Source: Rhizobiales bacterium Ga0077545
GTDB taxonomy: Bacteria > Pseudomonadota > Alphaproteobacteria > Rhizobiales > Methylopilaceae
Direction of reading: 5' to 3'
Assembly: GCA_001464335.1 (NCBI GenBank)
Contig: LNEV01000019.1
Coordinates: 1 to 64,000 of the forward strand
Length of the DNA: 64,000 nucleotides
Shown: piece after piece, positions 40,399-51,229 of the stretch
Numbering within the stretch: the stretch's first letter is position 1
Layout of the letters: each line of letters starts with the position of its first letter
The notes under the pieces: generated by a model
What the model was told of the DNA's origin: nothing
The model's database searches: none
What the model saw: only the letters and a program-made list of their open reading frames with translations
Position numbers and translations under genes: made by a program

Positions 40399-41454
40399 AT
40401 GAACAGACGCAATTTCCTGAAATTCCTGGCCGCTCCCTTCGTCCTGGCCGGTGGGCTTTTCGGCTCCTCCCCGGCGAAGGCGGCCCGCGGCGCGTATTAT
40501 TCCGGGCCGGTCTCCGACCATTTCGACGGCACGCAATTCTTCAATCCGGGCTTTCCGACGGACAAGAGCCGGGCCGATCTTTTTCGCTTCATGGTGATGG
40601 AAGGGAAAGAGAAATGGCCGTCGAGCTGGCCGAGCCCGTTCCGCGACGTGCCTCCGGCATCGTCGCGTCGGCTGCGGGTCACCCTGATCGGCCACGCCTC
40701 CTATCTCGTGCAGGTCGCCGGTCTGAACATCCTGCTCGATCCGGTTTATTCCGAACGGTGCTCGCCGTTCACGTTTGCCGGTCCCAAACGGGTCAATCCG
40801 CCGGGCATTGCGTTCGACGATCTGCCGAAGATCCATGCCGTCATCGTCACGCACAACCATTACGACCATCTCGACACCGACACGCTGTCGCGCCTTGTCG
40901 CGCGCGATGCGCCGCGCATCGTCACGCCGCTCGGCAACGACACCATCATGCGCAATCACGACGCGGCCGTGCAGGCGGAGATCCATGATTGGGGCGACCG
41001 GGTCGAGCTGGGAGCGGGCGTTTCCGCGATGCTCGTGCCGACGGCGCACTGGTCGGCGCGGACGCTCGGAGACCGCCGCAAGGCGCTCTGGGCAAGCTTC
41101 GTGATCGATACGCCGGACGGGCGCATCTATCATGTCGGCGACAGCGGGTTTGCGAACGGCATGAACTTCCGCGCCCACCGCGAGCTCGGGCCGTTCCGCC
41201 TCGCGCTTCTGCCCATCGGGGCCTATGAGCCACGCTGGTTCATGGAAACGAACCACATGAACCCGGCGGATGCGGTCGAGGCTTTCCGTCTTCTTGGAGC
41301 TCAGCATGCCATCGGGCACCATTGGGGCACGTTCCAGCTGACGGCCGAAGCGGTGGAGGCGCCCGAACAGGCGCTCGCGGCGGCGCTTCAGGCAGCGGAC
41401 ATCGCGGCGGAACGCTTCGTCGCTTTCAGGCCGGGCCAGGTGTTCGCGCTCTGA
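40399..41454 (+). CDS. Exported metallo-beta-lactamase-fold hydrolase (NAPE-PLD/UlaG-like)
   Basis: This 351-residue protein starts with a probable twin-arginine signal (MNRRNFLKFLAAPFVLAGG, then AKA). The fold has the metal motif THNHYDHLD (HxHxDH), a further His in VPTAHWSAR, GDSGF (Asp ligand) and GHHWGTF near the C-terminus, as in NAPE-type phospholipase D and related MBL-fold proteins. The substrate may be a lipid or lactone. Its last 29 bases overlap the convergent Pr6Pr gene. Confidence 0.9.
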   Translation: MNRRNFLKFLAAPFVLAGGLFGSSPAKAARGAYYSGPVSDHFDGTQFFNPGFPTDKSRADLFRFMVMEGKEKWPSSWPSPFRDVPPASSRRLRVTLIGHASYLVQVAGLNILLDPVYSERCSPFTFAGPKRVNPPGIAFDDLPKIHAVIVTHNHYDHLDTDTLSRLVARDAPRIVTPLGNDTIMRNHDAAVQAEIHDWGDRVELGAGVSAMLVPTAHWSARTLGDRRKALWASFVIDTPDGRIYHVGDSGFANGMNFRAHRELGPFRLALLPIGAYEPRWFMETNHMNPADAVEAFRLLGAQHAIGHHWGTFQLTAEAVEAPEQALAAALQAADIAAERFVAFRPGQVFAL

Positions 41455-42067
41455 CGAGCAGCCGATCGGCCGCGATGACGATCAGCATCAGCGCGCCGAG
41501 CCCAAGAGCGACCCAGAAGACATTGGCCGCGACCTGCAAGGCCGGGAGCTTTCCGAGATCGATGATCCCGTAGGGATAGGCGCCGGTAAGCGCGCCGACG
41601 ATCAGCGCATAGGGCAGATAGAGCAGCGGCGGCAGCAGCATCAGCGGCAGATCGCGGATGCGCAGCACGCCGTGCTTCTGCGTCACCGCCCACCACACCA
41701 CGTAAAATGTCGGCAGCAGATAGTGCAGGAACGTGTCCGCAAGCAGCCACAGACCCTGCCAGTTCTTCAGCGGCGACAAGATGAGATGGAAGAAGATCAT
41801 CACGAGCAGGATGACCGCCGCCATCAGCCCCCGTGTCTGAGGCCTGCGGAAAACCGCGAGCTGTGGCGTTTGCGTGAGCGCCGACAGATAGATCAGCACC
41901 AGCGCTCCGTTCGTCAGGATGGTGAAGAACGAAAAGAACAGAACGAGCGCGCGGCCAAGGCTTGCCCCGTTCGCCATCGAAGCGGGTATCGACAGGCTGA
42001 ACTGAAGTGCCAGCGCCCCGGCGCCGAACATAAATCCGCAAAGGGTCAGAAGCCGGGACAGGTGCAT
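41426..42067 (-). CDS. Pr6Pr-family membrane protein (FAR-17a/AIG1-like)
   Basis: This 213-residue protein has about six hydrophobic segments and the look of the Pr6Pr family (FFSFFTILTNGALVLIYL; FYVVWWAVTQKHG; YPYGIIDLGK), related to eukaryotic FAR-17a/AIG1 proteins that hydrolyse fatty-acid esters. Bacterial roles are unknown. It starts 7 bases after msrQ, so it likely shares the msrPQ transcript. ATG at 42067 chosen; the longer frame runs antisense into msrQ. Confidence 0.88.
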   Translation of the reverse strand: MHLSRLLTLCGFMFGAGALALQFSLSIPASMANGASLGRALVLFFSFFTILTNGALVLIYLSALTQTPQLAVFRRPQTRGLMAAVILLVMIFFHLILSPLKNWQGLWLLADTFLHYLLPTFYVVWWAVTQKHGVLRIRDLPLMLLPPLLYLPYALIVGALTGAYPYGIIDLGKLPALQVAANVFWVALGLGALMLIVIAADRLLVRARTPGPA

Positions 42068-42074
42068 GGATCTC

Positions 42075-42724
42075 TCAGCGGGACCGCAAACGCATTGCGA
42101 TCCTAAAGCTGAGAAGCACAACAAGCACGGCGAGAAAGATGCCCGCGTCCAGAAAATCGTTCTTTCCCGCCTTGATCCACCACAGATGCAAGAGGCCGAG
42201 CGGCGCAATCACATAGACGAGGCGGTGAAGCCGCTGCCAGTTGGCGCCGCCGAGCCGCCGCACCCATCCTTTGGTGGAGGTCAAAGCGAGGGGAACGAGC
42301 AGCAGAAAGGCGGCGAAGCCGACGGTGATGAAGGGCCGCTTCCAGATGTCGGCGGCGATGGAGACCGGGTCGAACCACTGATCCCACCAGACATAAGTCA
42401 TCAGATGCAGGCAGACATAGAAAAAGGCGAACAGCCCGGCCATGCGCCGCAGCCGGATGAACCCGGCCTGTTTCGTGATGCGCGCAAGCGGCGTGATGGC
42501 CAGCGCAACGAGCAGAAGGATCAGCGCCCAGGTGCCGGACGAGCGGGTGAGGAACTCGATGGGATTGGCGCCGAGATCGTTCGTCGCAATGAGAACGGCC
42601 CAGCGAATGAGCGGGACAAGGCCGAGCGCGAACGCAATGGCCCACGCAATCCCGAACGGCAGACCGAGCAGGCGGGGTCCAGTGCGCCTGCGCGGCGCCG
42701 TGCGGGGAAGTGCGGTGTCGCTCA

Positions 42725-42725
<1 letters not shown>
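42075..42725 (-). CDS. msrQ: Heme-binding membrane subunit of periplasmic methionine sulfoxide reductase
   Basis: This 216-residue six-helix ferric-reductase-like membrane protein passes electrons from the quinone pool to MsrP. Conserved histidine regions are LHLMTYVWWDQWFD and WQRLHRLVYVIAPLGLLHLWW. The ATG overlaps the msrP TGA by one base (TGATG), which couples the two subunits. Confidence 0.96.
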
Positions 42726-43672
<947 letters not shown>

Positions 43673-43801
43673 GACGGCCTCCATGCCGTAGATGTACGCC
43701 ATCTGGGGCTTTGCGGATGCACCGTGCAATCACAAAGCTGCGCGCAGCCCCGCCCGCGAAAGCTGGCGCTCGACCGTTCCTTCGCCATATAAGCGCGGAT
43801 C

Positions 43802-44653
43802 ATGAGCGCGCTCGCAAACCACGCCTTCATCAAGATGAACGGGCTCGGCAACGAGATCCTGATTCTCGATCTGCGCGACGGCACACCCTTGCCGACGCCG
43901 GAGGAAGCGCGCGCCATCCACCGATCGGGCCTGACTTTCGATCAGCTGATGACGCTGGAGCCGGGGCGCGGGACGGACTTTTCGACGACCATTCTCAACA
44001 ATGACGGCTCGGAAAGCGCGGCTTGCGGAAACGGCACGCGCTGCATCGCCTGGCTTCTGATGAACGAGACCGGCAAAGACCGCCTGACCATCGCCACCAA
44101 GGCTGGGCCGCTGGTGGCCACATCCGGGAGCGCGCCGCACACGATCACCGTCGATATGGGCTTGCCCCGGTTCGGCTGGAAGGACATTCCGCTGTCGCGC
44201 GATGCGGGCGATGCGCGGGCGATTGATTTCGAGCCGGCACCGGGACTGAGCGCTCCCTCCGTCGTCAATGTCGGCAATCCGCATGCGATCTTCTGGGTCG
44301 ACGACATCGCGGCCTACGACTTCGCGACCCTCGGCCCGAAGATCGAGCACGATCCGATCTTTCCCGAACGCGCGAACATCTCGCTCGCCCATGTGACGGC
44401 GCCCGACGCGCTGACATTGAAAGTGTGGGAGCGCGGCGCTGGGCTGACGCGCGCCTGCGGCACGGCGGCGTGCGCGGCGGCCGTTACGGCCGCGCGCACG
44501 AACCGGACCGGCCGCTCGGTGACGGTGACGCTTCCCGGCGGGCCGCTGCACATTCAGTGGCGCGACGACGATCACATTCTGATGACCGGCTCGATCGAAA
44601 GTGAATTCGAGGGCCGTTTCGATCCCGCGATCTTCGCCGGAACAGCGGCATGA
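43802..44653 (+). CDS. dapF: Diaminopimelate epimerase
   Basis: This 283-residue enzyme converts LL- to meso-diaminopimelate for lysine and peptidoglycan. The two catalytic cysteines are C75 (ACGNGTRC) and C219 (ACGTAAC), each in its conserved setting, with FIKMNGLGNE at the N-terminus. Its stop overlaps the mtaB start as ATGA. First of the dapF-mtaB-ftsY-yciB run. Confidence 0.97.
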   Translation: MSALANHAFIKMNGLGNEILILDLRDGTPLPTPEEARAIHRSGLTFDQLMTLEPGRGTDFSTTILNNDGSESAACGNGTRCIAWLLMNETGKDRLTIATKAGPLVATSGSAPHTITVDMGLPRFGWKDIPLSRDAGDARAIDFEPAPGLSAPSVVNVGNPHAIFWVDDIAAYDFATLGPKIEHDPIFPERANISLAHVTAPDALTLKVWERGAGLTRACGTAACAAAVTAARTNRTGRSVTVTLPGGPLHIQWRDDDHILMTGSIESEFEGRFDPAIFAGTAA

Positions 44654-45897
44654 CAGTCGAGGTCGTCACCTTCGGCTGCCGCCTCAACGCCAACGAATCC
44701 GAGGCCATCCGCGCGGCTGCGCTTTCCGCCAATCGCGACAATCTCATTGTCGTCAATACATGCGCGGTGACGGCGGAAGCAACCGCGCAGGCGCGTCAGA
44801 CGATCCGCAAATTGCGGCGCCTCAACCCGTCGTCCGAGATCGTCGTGACGGGATGCGCCGCGCAGGTCGAACCCGACATGTTCGCGGCGATGCCGGAAGT
44901 CTCCCAGGTGCTCGGCAATGCCGAGAAGATGAAGGCCGAAACCTGGGCGCGGCCGTTCGGTCTGGACAACGCCGAGCGCGTGCGTGTCGACGACATCATG
45001 TCGGTCAGGGAGACGGCGCTTCATCTCATCGACGGCATGCAGGGCATGGCCCGCGCCTTCGTGCAGGTGCAGAACGGCTGCGATCACCGCTGCACTTTCT
45101 GCATCATTCCTTATGGACGCGGCCCCTCGCGCTCCGTTGCGATGGGTGCGGTGGTCGATCAGGTGCGGCGTCTCGCCGAAAACGGATGCCGCGAAATCGT
45201 TCTGACGGGTGTCGATCTCACGAGTTATGGCGCGGACCTTCCGGGCACGCCGAAGCTCGGAATGCTCGTGCGGACGATTCTCAAGCTCGTTCCCGAGCTG
45301 CCGCGGCTGCGGATTTCCTCCATCGACGCGGTCGAGGCGGACGATGATCTGATCCGCGCCTTTGCCGAGGAAGAGCGGCTGATGGCGCACCTGCACATCT
45401 CGCTTCAGGCCGGAGACGATCTCGTGCTGAAGCGTATGAAGCGGCGCCATCTGCGCGCGGACGCGGTGCGTTTCTGCAAGGAGATTCGTGCGCTTCGTCC
45501 CGACATCGTGTTCGGTGCCGATTTCATCACGGGCTTTCCCACCGAAACGGAAATGCAGTTCCGCCGTACGCTCGATCTCGTCGGCGAATGCGGGCTGACG
45601 CATCTGCATGTTTTCCCGTTCTCACCGCGCCCGGGCACGCCCGCTGCCAAGATGCGGCAGGTCGGGCGCGATGTTGCGAAGGAACGCGCCGCGCGGCTTC
45701 GCGCGCGTGGCGAGGACATGCTGCGGCGGCACCTTGCCGGAGAGATCGGCCGCACACGCATGGCGCTGGCCGAAAACGAAGGCGTCGGGCGCACCGAAGG
45801 GTTCGCGATGGTGAAGTTCGCGCGCCCGGCTGAGACAGGCACGCTTGTTCCGGTGACGATTGCCGGACATGACGGAACGAGGCTTCTGGCAGCGTAA
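44650..45897 (+). CDS. mtaB: tRNA t6A37 methylthiotransferase
   Basis: This 415-residue radical-SAM methylthiotransferase converts t6A37 to ms2t6A in tRNAs. The N-terminal UPF0004 domain binds a 4Fe-4S cluster through C10, C38 and C69; the radical-SAM cluster motif CDHRCTFC has C144, C148 and C151; a TRAM-like domain closes the protein. MtaB rather than MiaB or RimO is judged from length and FGCRLNANESE. Its stop overlaps the ftsY start (TAATG). Confidence 0.95.
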   Translation: MTVEVVTFGCRLNANESEAIRAAALSANRDNLIVVNTCAVTAEATAQARQTIRKLRRLNPSSEIVVTGCAAQVEPDMFAAMPEVSQVLGNAEKMKAETWARPFGLDNAERVRVDDIMSVRETALHLIDGMQGMARAFVQVQNGCDHRCTFCIIPYGRGPSRSVAMGAVVDQVRRLAENGCREIVLTGVDLTSYGADLPGTPKLGMLVRTILKLVPELPRLRISSIDAVEADDDLIRAFAEEERLMAHLHISLQAGDDLVLKRMKRRHLRADAVRFCKEIRALRPDIVFGADFITGFPTETEMQFRRTLDLVGECGLTHLHVFPFSPRPGTPAAKMRQVGRDVAKERAARLRARGEDMLRRHLAGEIGRTRMALAENEGVGRTEGFAMVKFARPAETGTLVPVTIAGHDGTRLLAA

Positions 45898-47120
45898 TGA
45901 CGGAAGAAAAGAAATCAGGATTTTTCGGCCGCCTGTTCGGTGGCGGCAAGCCCGCCGAGCCGGAAGCGATGGAGCCGCGGCAGGACGTTGTCGGCGCGCC
46001 GGAGCCGGATGCCGAGCTGCCTGCGCGGGTCGCGCTCGAGGATGTGCCTGCGCCGCTGGAAGCGCCTCCGCCACCTGCTCCGGAACCCGAGCCGGAAGCG
46101 CGCGTCATGGAAAAGGTCGAGATCGAGGATCGCATCATCCTGCGTCCCGCGGCGGACGAAGCCGAAGAAACCTTCGCGCCCGAAGTCGAACCTCCGCGCG
46201 AAAGCGGCGGCTGGTTCGCGCGTCTGCGGCGCGGGCTTGCACGTACGAGCGAAAAGCTCGGCGGCGGCATCTCCGATCTTTTCAACAAGTCGAAGTTCGA
46301 TGCGGCGACGCTCGATGAACTCGAGGACATTCTCATCCAGGCCGATCTCGGCATCGACGCCGCTGCGCGCGTCACCAAGGAAGTCGGACGCCAGCGGCAT
46401 GAGCGCGGGCTCGATGGCGACGGCGTGCGCGCCGTCGTGGCAAGTGAAGTCGAGAAGGCGCTTTCGGATGTGGCGAAGCCGCTCGACATCAACACGGGCG
46501 CGAAGCCCTTCGTGATCCTGATGGCGGGCGTCAACGGATCGGGCAAGACGACGACCATCGGCAAGCTTGCGCGCAAATACACCGACGAGGGAAAATCGGT
46601 CATGCTCGCGGCCGGCGACACGTTCCGCGCGGCGGCGGTCGAGCAGCTTCGCGTCTGGGCCGAGCGGATCGGCGTTCCCATCGTTACGAAGGATGTCGGG
46701 GCGGATGCGTCGGGCCTCGCCTATGAGGCGGTCGAGAAAGCGCGCGCAGCGGGCGTGGATATCCTGCTCATCGACACCGCCGGGCGGCTTCAGAACCGCA
46801 CGGAGCTGATGCAGGAGCTTGAGAAGATCACGCGCGTGATCCGCAAGGTCATGCCCGATGCCCCGCATGCCGCGCTGCTCGTTCTCGACGCGACCGTCGG
46901 CCAGAACGCCATCAGCCAGGTCGAGCTTTTCCAGAAGACCGCCGGGATCACGGGGCTTGTCATGACCAAGCTCGACGGTACGGCGCGCGGCGGCATTCTG
47001 GTCGCATTGGCCGACAGGTTCAGCCTGCCCATACATTTCATCGGCGTCGGCGAAAGCGTCGGAGACCTCGAACCGTTCGATGCGCGCGATTTTTCACGCG
47101 CGCTTGTGGGACTGGATTAA
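45897..47120 (+). CDS. ftsY: Signal recognition particle receptor FtsY
   Basis: This 407-residue SRP receptor GTPase docks SRP-ribosome complexes at the membrane. It has an acidic, Pro/Glu-rich N-terminal A domain (1-100), then the N domain. The G domain carries GVNGSGKT at 211-218, [24 protein letters not shown] and [10 protein letters not shown]. Partner of ffh in this window. Coupled to mtaB and followed after two bases by yciB. Confidence 0.98.
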   Translation: MTEEKKSGFFGRLFGGGKPAEPEAMEPRQDVVGAPEPDAELPARVALEDVPAPLEAPPPPAPEPEPEARVMEKVEIEDRIILRPAADEAEETFAPEVEPPRESGGWFARLRRGLARTSEKLGGGISDLFNKSKFDAATLDELEDILIQADLGIDAAARVTKEVGRQRHERGLDGDGVRAVVASEVEKALSDVAKPLDINTGAKPFVILMAGVNGSGKTTTIGKLARKYTDEGKSVMLAAGDTFRAAAVEQLRVWAERIGVPIVTKDVGADASGLAYEAVEKARAAGVDILLIDTAGRLQNRTELMQELEKITRVIRKVMPDAPHAALLVLDATVGQNAISQVELFQKTAGITGLVMTKLDGTARGGILVALADRFSLPIHFIGVGESVGDLEPFDARDFSRALVGLD

Positions 47121-47122
47121 GC

Positions 47123-47710
47123 ATGACCATCAAGACCACGGCGGAAGGTGCGCCGAAGAAGCTGAACCCCTGGCTGAAATTCGCGCTCGAGATCGGGCCG
47201 CTTGTCGCCTTTTTCTTCGTGAATTCGCGCGCGGGCCTGTTCTGGGGCACCGGCGTTTTCATGGCCGCGACGGCGGTGTCGCTGCTTGTTTCGTGGCTGC
47301 TGATCCGCCGTCTTCCGATCATGCCGCTGGTGACGGGCGTGGTCGTTCTGATTTTCGGCGGGCTGACGCTCTATCTGCAGGATGAGCTGTTCATCAAGCT
47401 GAAGCCCACCATCGTGAATACGATGTTCGGTGTGGTTCTGCTGGTCGGTCTTGCGTTCGGAAAATCGCTGCTGGCCGTGGTCTTCGACGCCGCGTTCAGC
47501 CTGACGGACGAGGGCTGGAAGAAGCTCACCTTCCGCTGGGCGCTGTTTTTCTTCGCGCTCGCGATCATAAATGAAGTGGTGTGGCGCAATTTTTCGACGG
47601 ATTTCTGGGTCGCGTTCAAGGTGTGGGGCATCATGCCTCTCACCTTCGTCTTCGCGCTGGCGCAACTGCCGCTGCTGCAGCGTTATGAGGCCAAGACGGA
47701 CGACGCCTAA
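47123..47710 (+). CDS. yciB: Inner-membrane septation protein A (YciB/IspZ family)
   Basis: This 195-residue protein has about six hydrophobic segments and family markers ([72 protein letters not shown]). YciB proteins affect septation and envelope integrity. Two bases downstream of ftsY, conserved in many alphaproteobacteria. Its TAA overlaps the stop of the convergent cNMP-binding gene. Confidence 0.95.
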   Translation: MTIKTTAEGAPKKLNPWLKFALEIGPLVAFFFVNSRAGLFWGTGVFMAATAVSLLVSWLLIRRLPIMPLVTGVVVLIFGGLTLYLQDELFIKLKPTIVNTMFGVVLLVGLAFGKSLLAVVFDAAFSLTDEGWKKLTFRWALFFFALAIINEVVWRNFSTDFWVAFKVWGIMPLTFVFALAQLPLLQRYEAKTDDA

Positions 47711-48423
47711 CGGCTGGTCAGGCCGGCCGCGCGCGCTTCGGCGTCGACCAGCGCGTCGTTGGTGGTGGCCAGTTTTTGGCGCAGGCCTTTCCGGAAGCTC
47801 AGATCGATGGCCTGTTCGATGGCGGGTTCCCGCTCGATCAGTTTCTGCAGCGCCTGACGCTCGAATGCGAGGTAGCGCGTTTCGCTGCGGGCCGTCACCG
47901 TTGCCGTCGCGGGCATATCGGTAAGTACGCTGATCTCGCCGACGAGCGTGCCGGGGTCGCAATAGCCGACCAGAACGTCGTTGACGGTCACGATCACCTC
48001 GCCCGAAGCGACGAAAATCATATACGTCACCATCTCGCCGCGGCGGATGAGGATCGTTCCGGGCTTCACGTCGTGCCATTCGCCAAGATCGAGCAGGCGG
48101 CGTGCGAGGGGCGGCTCGAGCAGGGGAACGACGTGCTCGCGGAACATGCGCTCCTCGGGAGTAAAGTGCGCGGCGCGATTGCGGTGCAGCAGGAGCGCAA
48201 GCTGGCCGAGGTTGACGGCGACGAACAGAAATTCCCAGAACACGCTGACGAAATCGCCGATCATCACCGAATAGACGATGCTGAGAGCGCCGGCACCGAT
48301 CGCGATGATGCGCAGATAGAACATCCGCGTCATCAGCATCGACAGGATCAACAGCACATAGCTGGCATGGCCGATGAGGCCCTCGGGCGAGAGGGCGGAC
48401 TCGGAGATCGTCGCAAGTTCCAT
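47707..48423 (-). CDS. Membrane protein with C-terminal cyclic-nucleotide-binding domain
   Basis: This 238-residue protein has three N-terminal hydrophobic segments (about 19-34, 38-55, 60-80), then a cNMP-binding beta-roll at about 105-220 ([12 protein letters not shown]...[13 protein letters not shown]...[21 protein letters not shown]). The phosphate-binding cassette reads [15 protein letters not shown]: the Glu is kept but the usual Arg is absent, so nucleotide binding is uncertain. It lies 14 bases after ccmG on the same strand. Confidence 0.88.
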   Translation of the reverse strand: MELATISESALSPEGLIGHASYVLLILSMLMTRMFYLRIIAIGAGALSIVYSVMIGDFVSVFWEFLFVAVNLGQLALLLHRNRAAHFTPEERMFREHVVPLLEPPLARRLLDLGEWHDVKPGTILIRRGEMVTYMIFVASGEVIVTVNDVLVGYCDPGTLVGEISVLTDMPATATVTARSETRYLAFERQALQKLIEREPAIEQAIDLSFRKGLRQKLATTNDALVDAEARAAGLTSR

Positions 48424-48437
48424 CTTGCCAGAATGTC

Positions 48438-49040
48438 TTACCGGCCCGTCACGTGCAATCGGTCATGGGCGGCGATGGCGGTGCCGCGTTCGGCCTTGGC
48501 GATTTCCGGAAGCAGCACATCGGCGAGCGAGGCATCCGTCAGCGGGCCGATATGCTTGTAGGCGATGCGTCCGTCCTTGCCGATGACGAAGGTTTCCGGG
48601 ACCCCGTAGACACCCCAGTCGATCGCCGCCCGCCCATTGGCATCCGTGCCGACCGAGGAGAACGGATTGCCCATTTCCTTGAGGAACCCCAGCGCGTTGT
48701 CCGCCGCGTCCTTGTAATTGATGCCGACGAGCTGGACGCGATTCATGGCCGCGAGTCTTTCGAGCACGGGGTGCTCATTACGGCAGGGCGCGCACCAGGA
48801 CGCCCAGACATTGACGACGGTGACGCGGCCATTTCCGAGGTCCGCGCGAGAGAGCCCCGGAACGGGCGAGCCGTCGGCATTCGTCAGCCCCTCAAGCGGC
48901 GCGAGCGTGAATTCGGGCGCCTCGCGTCCGATCAAGGCCGAGGGAAGCTGCGACGGGTCCCCGGCGTAAAGACGCAGGTAGAAAAGGCCGGCCAGCGCGA
49001 CGAACAGGACAAGCGGGATGAGGACAACGAGGCGCCGCAT
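48438..49040 (-). CDS. ccmG: Cytochrome c biogenesis thioredoxin CcmG/DsbE
   Basis: This 200-residue membrane-anchored periplasmic thioredoxin keeps the apocytochrome c heme-binding cysteines reduced. One N-terminal helix (4-24) is followed by a thioredoxin fold with C83 and C86 in WASWCAPCRNEHP, GINYKD and the cis-proline region YGVPETFVI. Its start overlaps the ccmD stop (TGATG). Confidence 0.97.
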   Translation of the reverse strand: MRRLVVLIPLVLFVALAGLFYLRLYAGDPSQLPSALIGREAPEFTLAPLEGLTNADGSPVPGLSRADLGNGRVTVVNVWASWCAPCRNEHPVLERLAAMNRVQLVGINYKDAADNALGFLKEMGNPFSSVGTDANGRAAIDWGVYGVPETFVIGKDGRIAYKHIGPLTDASLADVLLPEIAKAERGTAIAAHDRLHVTGR

Positions 49041-49183
49041 CAGTCGGTCCTGCCGAGTTTTGCCTCAAGCGCTTCAAGCGCGCGGCGCTGGCTTCGATAT
49101 TCCGCAAGGCTCCAGACGATCAGGCCCAAAACGACGAGCCCCGTGAATCCGTAGGCGGCGAGGATATAGCCGGAATGCGTCAT
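49040..49183 (-). CDS. ccmD: Heme exporter protein CcmD
   Basis: This is a 47-residue single-helix membrane protein (MTHSGYILAAYGFTGLVVLG, then a basic EYRSQRRALEALE tail), typical of CcmD, which helps release holo-CcmE from the CcmABC complex. It overlaps ccmC as ATGA at its start and ccmG as TGATG at its end. Confidence 0.93.
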   Translation of the reverse strand: MTHSGYILAAYGFTGLVVLGLIVWSLAEYRSQRRALEALEAKLGRTD

Positions 49184-49905
49184 CGGGCGGCCTCCGCCGC
49201 GCGCAGGCGAAGCCCGCGCAGGCGCCGTTTCATCAGCTCCGTGCGCATCAGCAGAAGATGCAGCGTCACGAACAGCAGCGTGAAGGCAAGAGCGTTCACC
49301 AGGAGCGGCGTCAGGATCGCCGGATGGATGCTCGGCCCGTCCATACGGAAAACGGAGGCGGGCTGGTGCAGCGTGTTCCACCAGTCGACCGAAAATTTGA
49401 TGATCGGGACATTGATGAACCCGACAAGCGTGAGGATCGCGACGAGCCGCGCGGCCTTGGCGGGCTCGTCGAGCGCCGCCCGCAGCGCGATGACGCCGAG
49501 ATACATCAGAAAGAGAACGAGAACCGAGGTGAGCCGGGCATCCCATTCCCACCACGTGCCCCACATGGGCCGCCCCCAGAGAGAGCCGGTGACGAGGGCG
49601 ATCAGGGTGAAGGCCGCGCCGATGGGAGCGGCCGCCTGCGCCGCGACATCGGCGAGCGGGTGCCGCCAGACGAGGACGCCGAGGCTCGACACCGACATCA
49701 CGCCCCATCCGAACATGCAGAGCCAGGCGGCGGGAACATGCACGAACATGATGCGGACGGTGTCGCCCTGCTGGTAATCGGCGGGCGCGACGAAGAACGC
49801 CTGCCACATGCCGACGACGAACAGAAGGGCGGTCAGCCCGGCGAGCCAAGGCAATGCCCGGTCGGCGAGGCTGGAAAAGCGGGCGGGGTTCGCAAGAGCG
49901 ATCAT
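49180..49905 (-). CDS. ccmC: Heme exporter protein CcmC
   Basis: This 241-residue six-helix member of the heme-handling protein family attaches heme to CcmE. The tryptophan-rich periplasmic motif WGTWWEWDARLTS lies at about 115-127 and the flanking histidines are in VHVPAAW and WWNTLHQPAS. ATG at 49905. 47 bases after ccmB. Confidence 0.97.
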   Translation of the reverse strand: MIALANPARFSSLADRALPWLAGLTALLFVVGMWQAFFVAPADYQQGDTVRIMFVHVPAAWLCMFGWGVMSVSSLGVLVWRHPLADVAAQAAAPIGAAFTLIALVTGSLWGRPMWGTWWEWDARLTSVLVLFLMYLGVIALRAALDEPAKAARLVAILTLVGFINVPIIKFSVDWWNTLHQPASVFRMDGPSIHPAILTPLLVNALAFTLLFVTLHLLLMRTELMKRRLRGLRLRAAEAAR

Positions 49906-49952
49906 CGGGCGCGATGTAGCCTCCGCCTGCGGCACTGGCAATCTCCGGTCTG

Positions 49953-50621
49953 TCACGAGCGCGCGGATCTGAGCGCGCCGGCCGCCGCGAGCGGCGCCAG
50001 AACAAAGGCCGCCAATGTGACGGCAAGAAGGAGCGACAGCGAAGAGGCGGCCGGATCGCCCGCGATCAGCGCGTTCGTGGTCGAGACCCCGAAGATCAGA
50101 ACCGGCACCGTCATGGGCAGAACGAGGACGGGCAACAGGAGCCCGCCACGTCTGAGGCCGACCGTCAGCGCCGCGCCGATCATGCCCAGAAGCGTCAAAG
50201 CAGGGGTTCCGATCAGCAAAGTGAAGGCCGTGGCGGCAAGCGCATGCGGCGGCAGGTTCAGCATCAGGCCGAGCAGCGGGGCGATGGCGGCGAGCGGCAG
50301 CCCCGTCACGACCCAGTGCGAAAGCGCCTTGGCCAGGACGAGAACCGGCAGCGGGGCGGGCGCTGAAAAGAGAAGGTCGAGACTGCCGTCCTCGGCGTCG
50401 GCGCCGAACAGACGGTCGAGGCCGATCAGGGTCGAGAGCAGGGCCCCGATCCACAGAACCGCTGCGCCGATGCGCCCCAGCAAAACGAGATCGGGCCCGA
50501 CGGCGAAGGGGATGACGGCGACGACGGAGAGAAAGAAGACCAGTGGAAGGCCGAACCCGCCGCCCGAGCGGACGGCAAGACGAAAATCGCGACGGATGAG
50601 GGCGAGAAGCGTCGAGGTCAC
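49953..50621 (-). CDS. ccmB: Heme exporter permease CcmB
   Basis: This 222-residue permease with six membrane helices is a component of the CcmAB ABC transporter for c-type cytochrome maturation. Family blocks: LIRRDFRLAVRSGG and DGSLDLLFSAPAPLPVLVLAKALSHW. The start is GTG at 50621, overlapping the ccmA stop as GTGA. Confidence 0.96.
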   Translation of the reverse strand: MTSTLLALIRRDFRLAVRSGGGFGLPLVFFLSVVAVIPFAVGPDLVLLGRIGAAVLWIGALLSTLIGLDRLFGADAEDGSLDLLFSAPAPLPVLVLAKALSHWVVTGLPLAAIAPLLGLMLNLPPHALAATAFTLLIGTPALTLLGMIGAALTVGLRRGGLLLPVLVLPMTVPVLIFGVSTTNALIAGDPAASSLSLLLAVTLAAFVLAPLAAAGALRSARS

Positions 50622-51229
50622 ACCGCGCTCCCCAGAACCATGCGTTTCAGGTTCGGCCATCCGAGGTCCGAATGGGTTGCGGCGATGACGATGCCCCCGG
50701 TTTCCCGGTGCGTCTCGACCAGTGTTCCGAGCCGGGAGAGCCCGTCGGTGTCGAGCGCGGTCGCGGGCTCGTCGAGAAGCCAGATGCCGCGTCTGGCGAC
50801 GATCAGGCGGGTAAGCCCGAGACGCCTTTTCTGCCCGGCAGACAGGGAGGCGGCGGGAAGATCGGCGGCATGGCCGAGCCCCACGGCCTTTAGCGCCTCC
50901 GGCACGGCCGATGGATCGCCGCCCAGAAACTCGGCCCAGAACACCGCATTTTCCGTTGCGGAGAGCGCCGTTTTGACCCCGTCCGCATGGCCGATGAGAT
51001 GAACATGCTCGGCGCGCGGGGTCTCCGGGTCTCCACTCTCGATCTGCACGGTGCCGGATGCGACAGGCAGCAGGCCCGCAAGCGCCCGCAGCAGAGTGGA
51101 CTTTCCGGCGCCGTTCGGGCCGATCAGCACCAGCGCCTCTCCCGCCTGCAGGTTGAAGGAGACCGCGTTGAGCACGACGCGCTCGTTGCGCTCGATGCGG
51201 AGGCTTTCGGCCGTCAGGCGCACGGCCAT
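50618..51229 (-). CDS. ccmA: Heme exporter ATP-binding protein CcmA
   Basis: This 203-residue ABC ATPase has Walker A GPNGAGKST at 37-45, signature SLSAGQKRRLGL, and Walker B IWLLDEPATALD. It drives release of heme from CcmC to CcmE. ATG at 51229; the frame extends 51 codons upstream without support. First gene of ccmABCDG, divergent from acnA across 189 bases. Confidence 0.96.
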   Translation of the reverse strand: MAVRLTAESLRIERNERVVLNAVSFNLQAGEALVLIGPNGAGKSTLLRALAGLLPVASGTVQIESGDPETPRAEHVHLIGHADGVKTALSATENAVFWAEFLGGDPSAVPEALKAVGLGHAADLPAASLSAGQKRRLGLTRLIVARRGIWLLDEPATALDTDGLSRLGTLVETHRETGGIVIAATHSDLGWPNLKRMVLGSAV

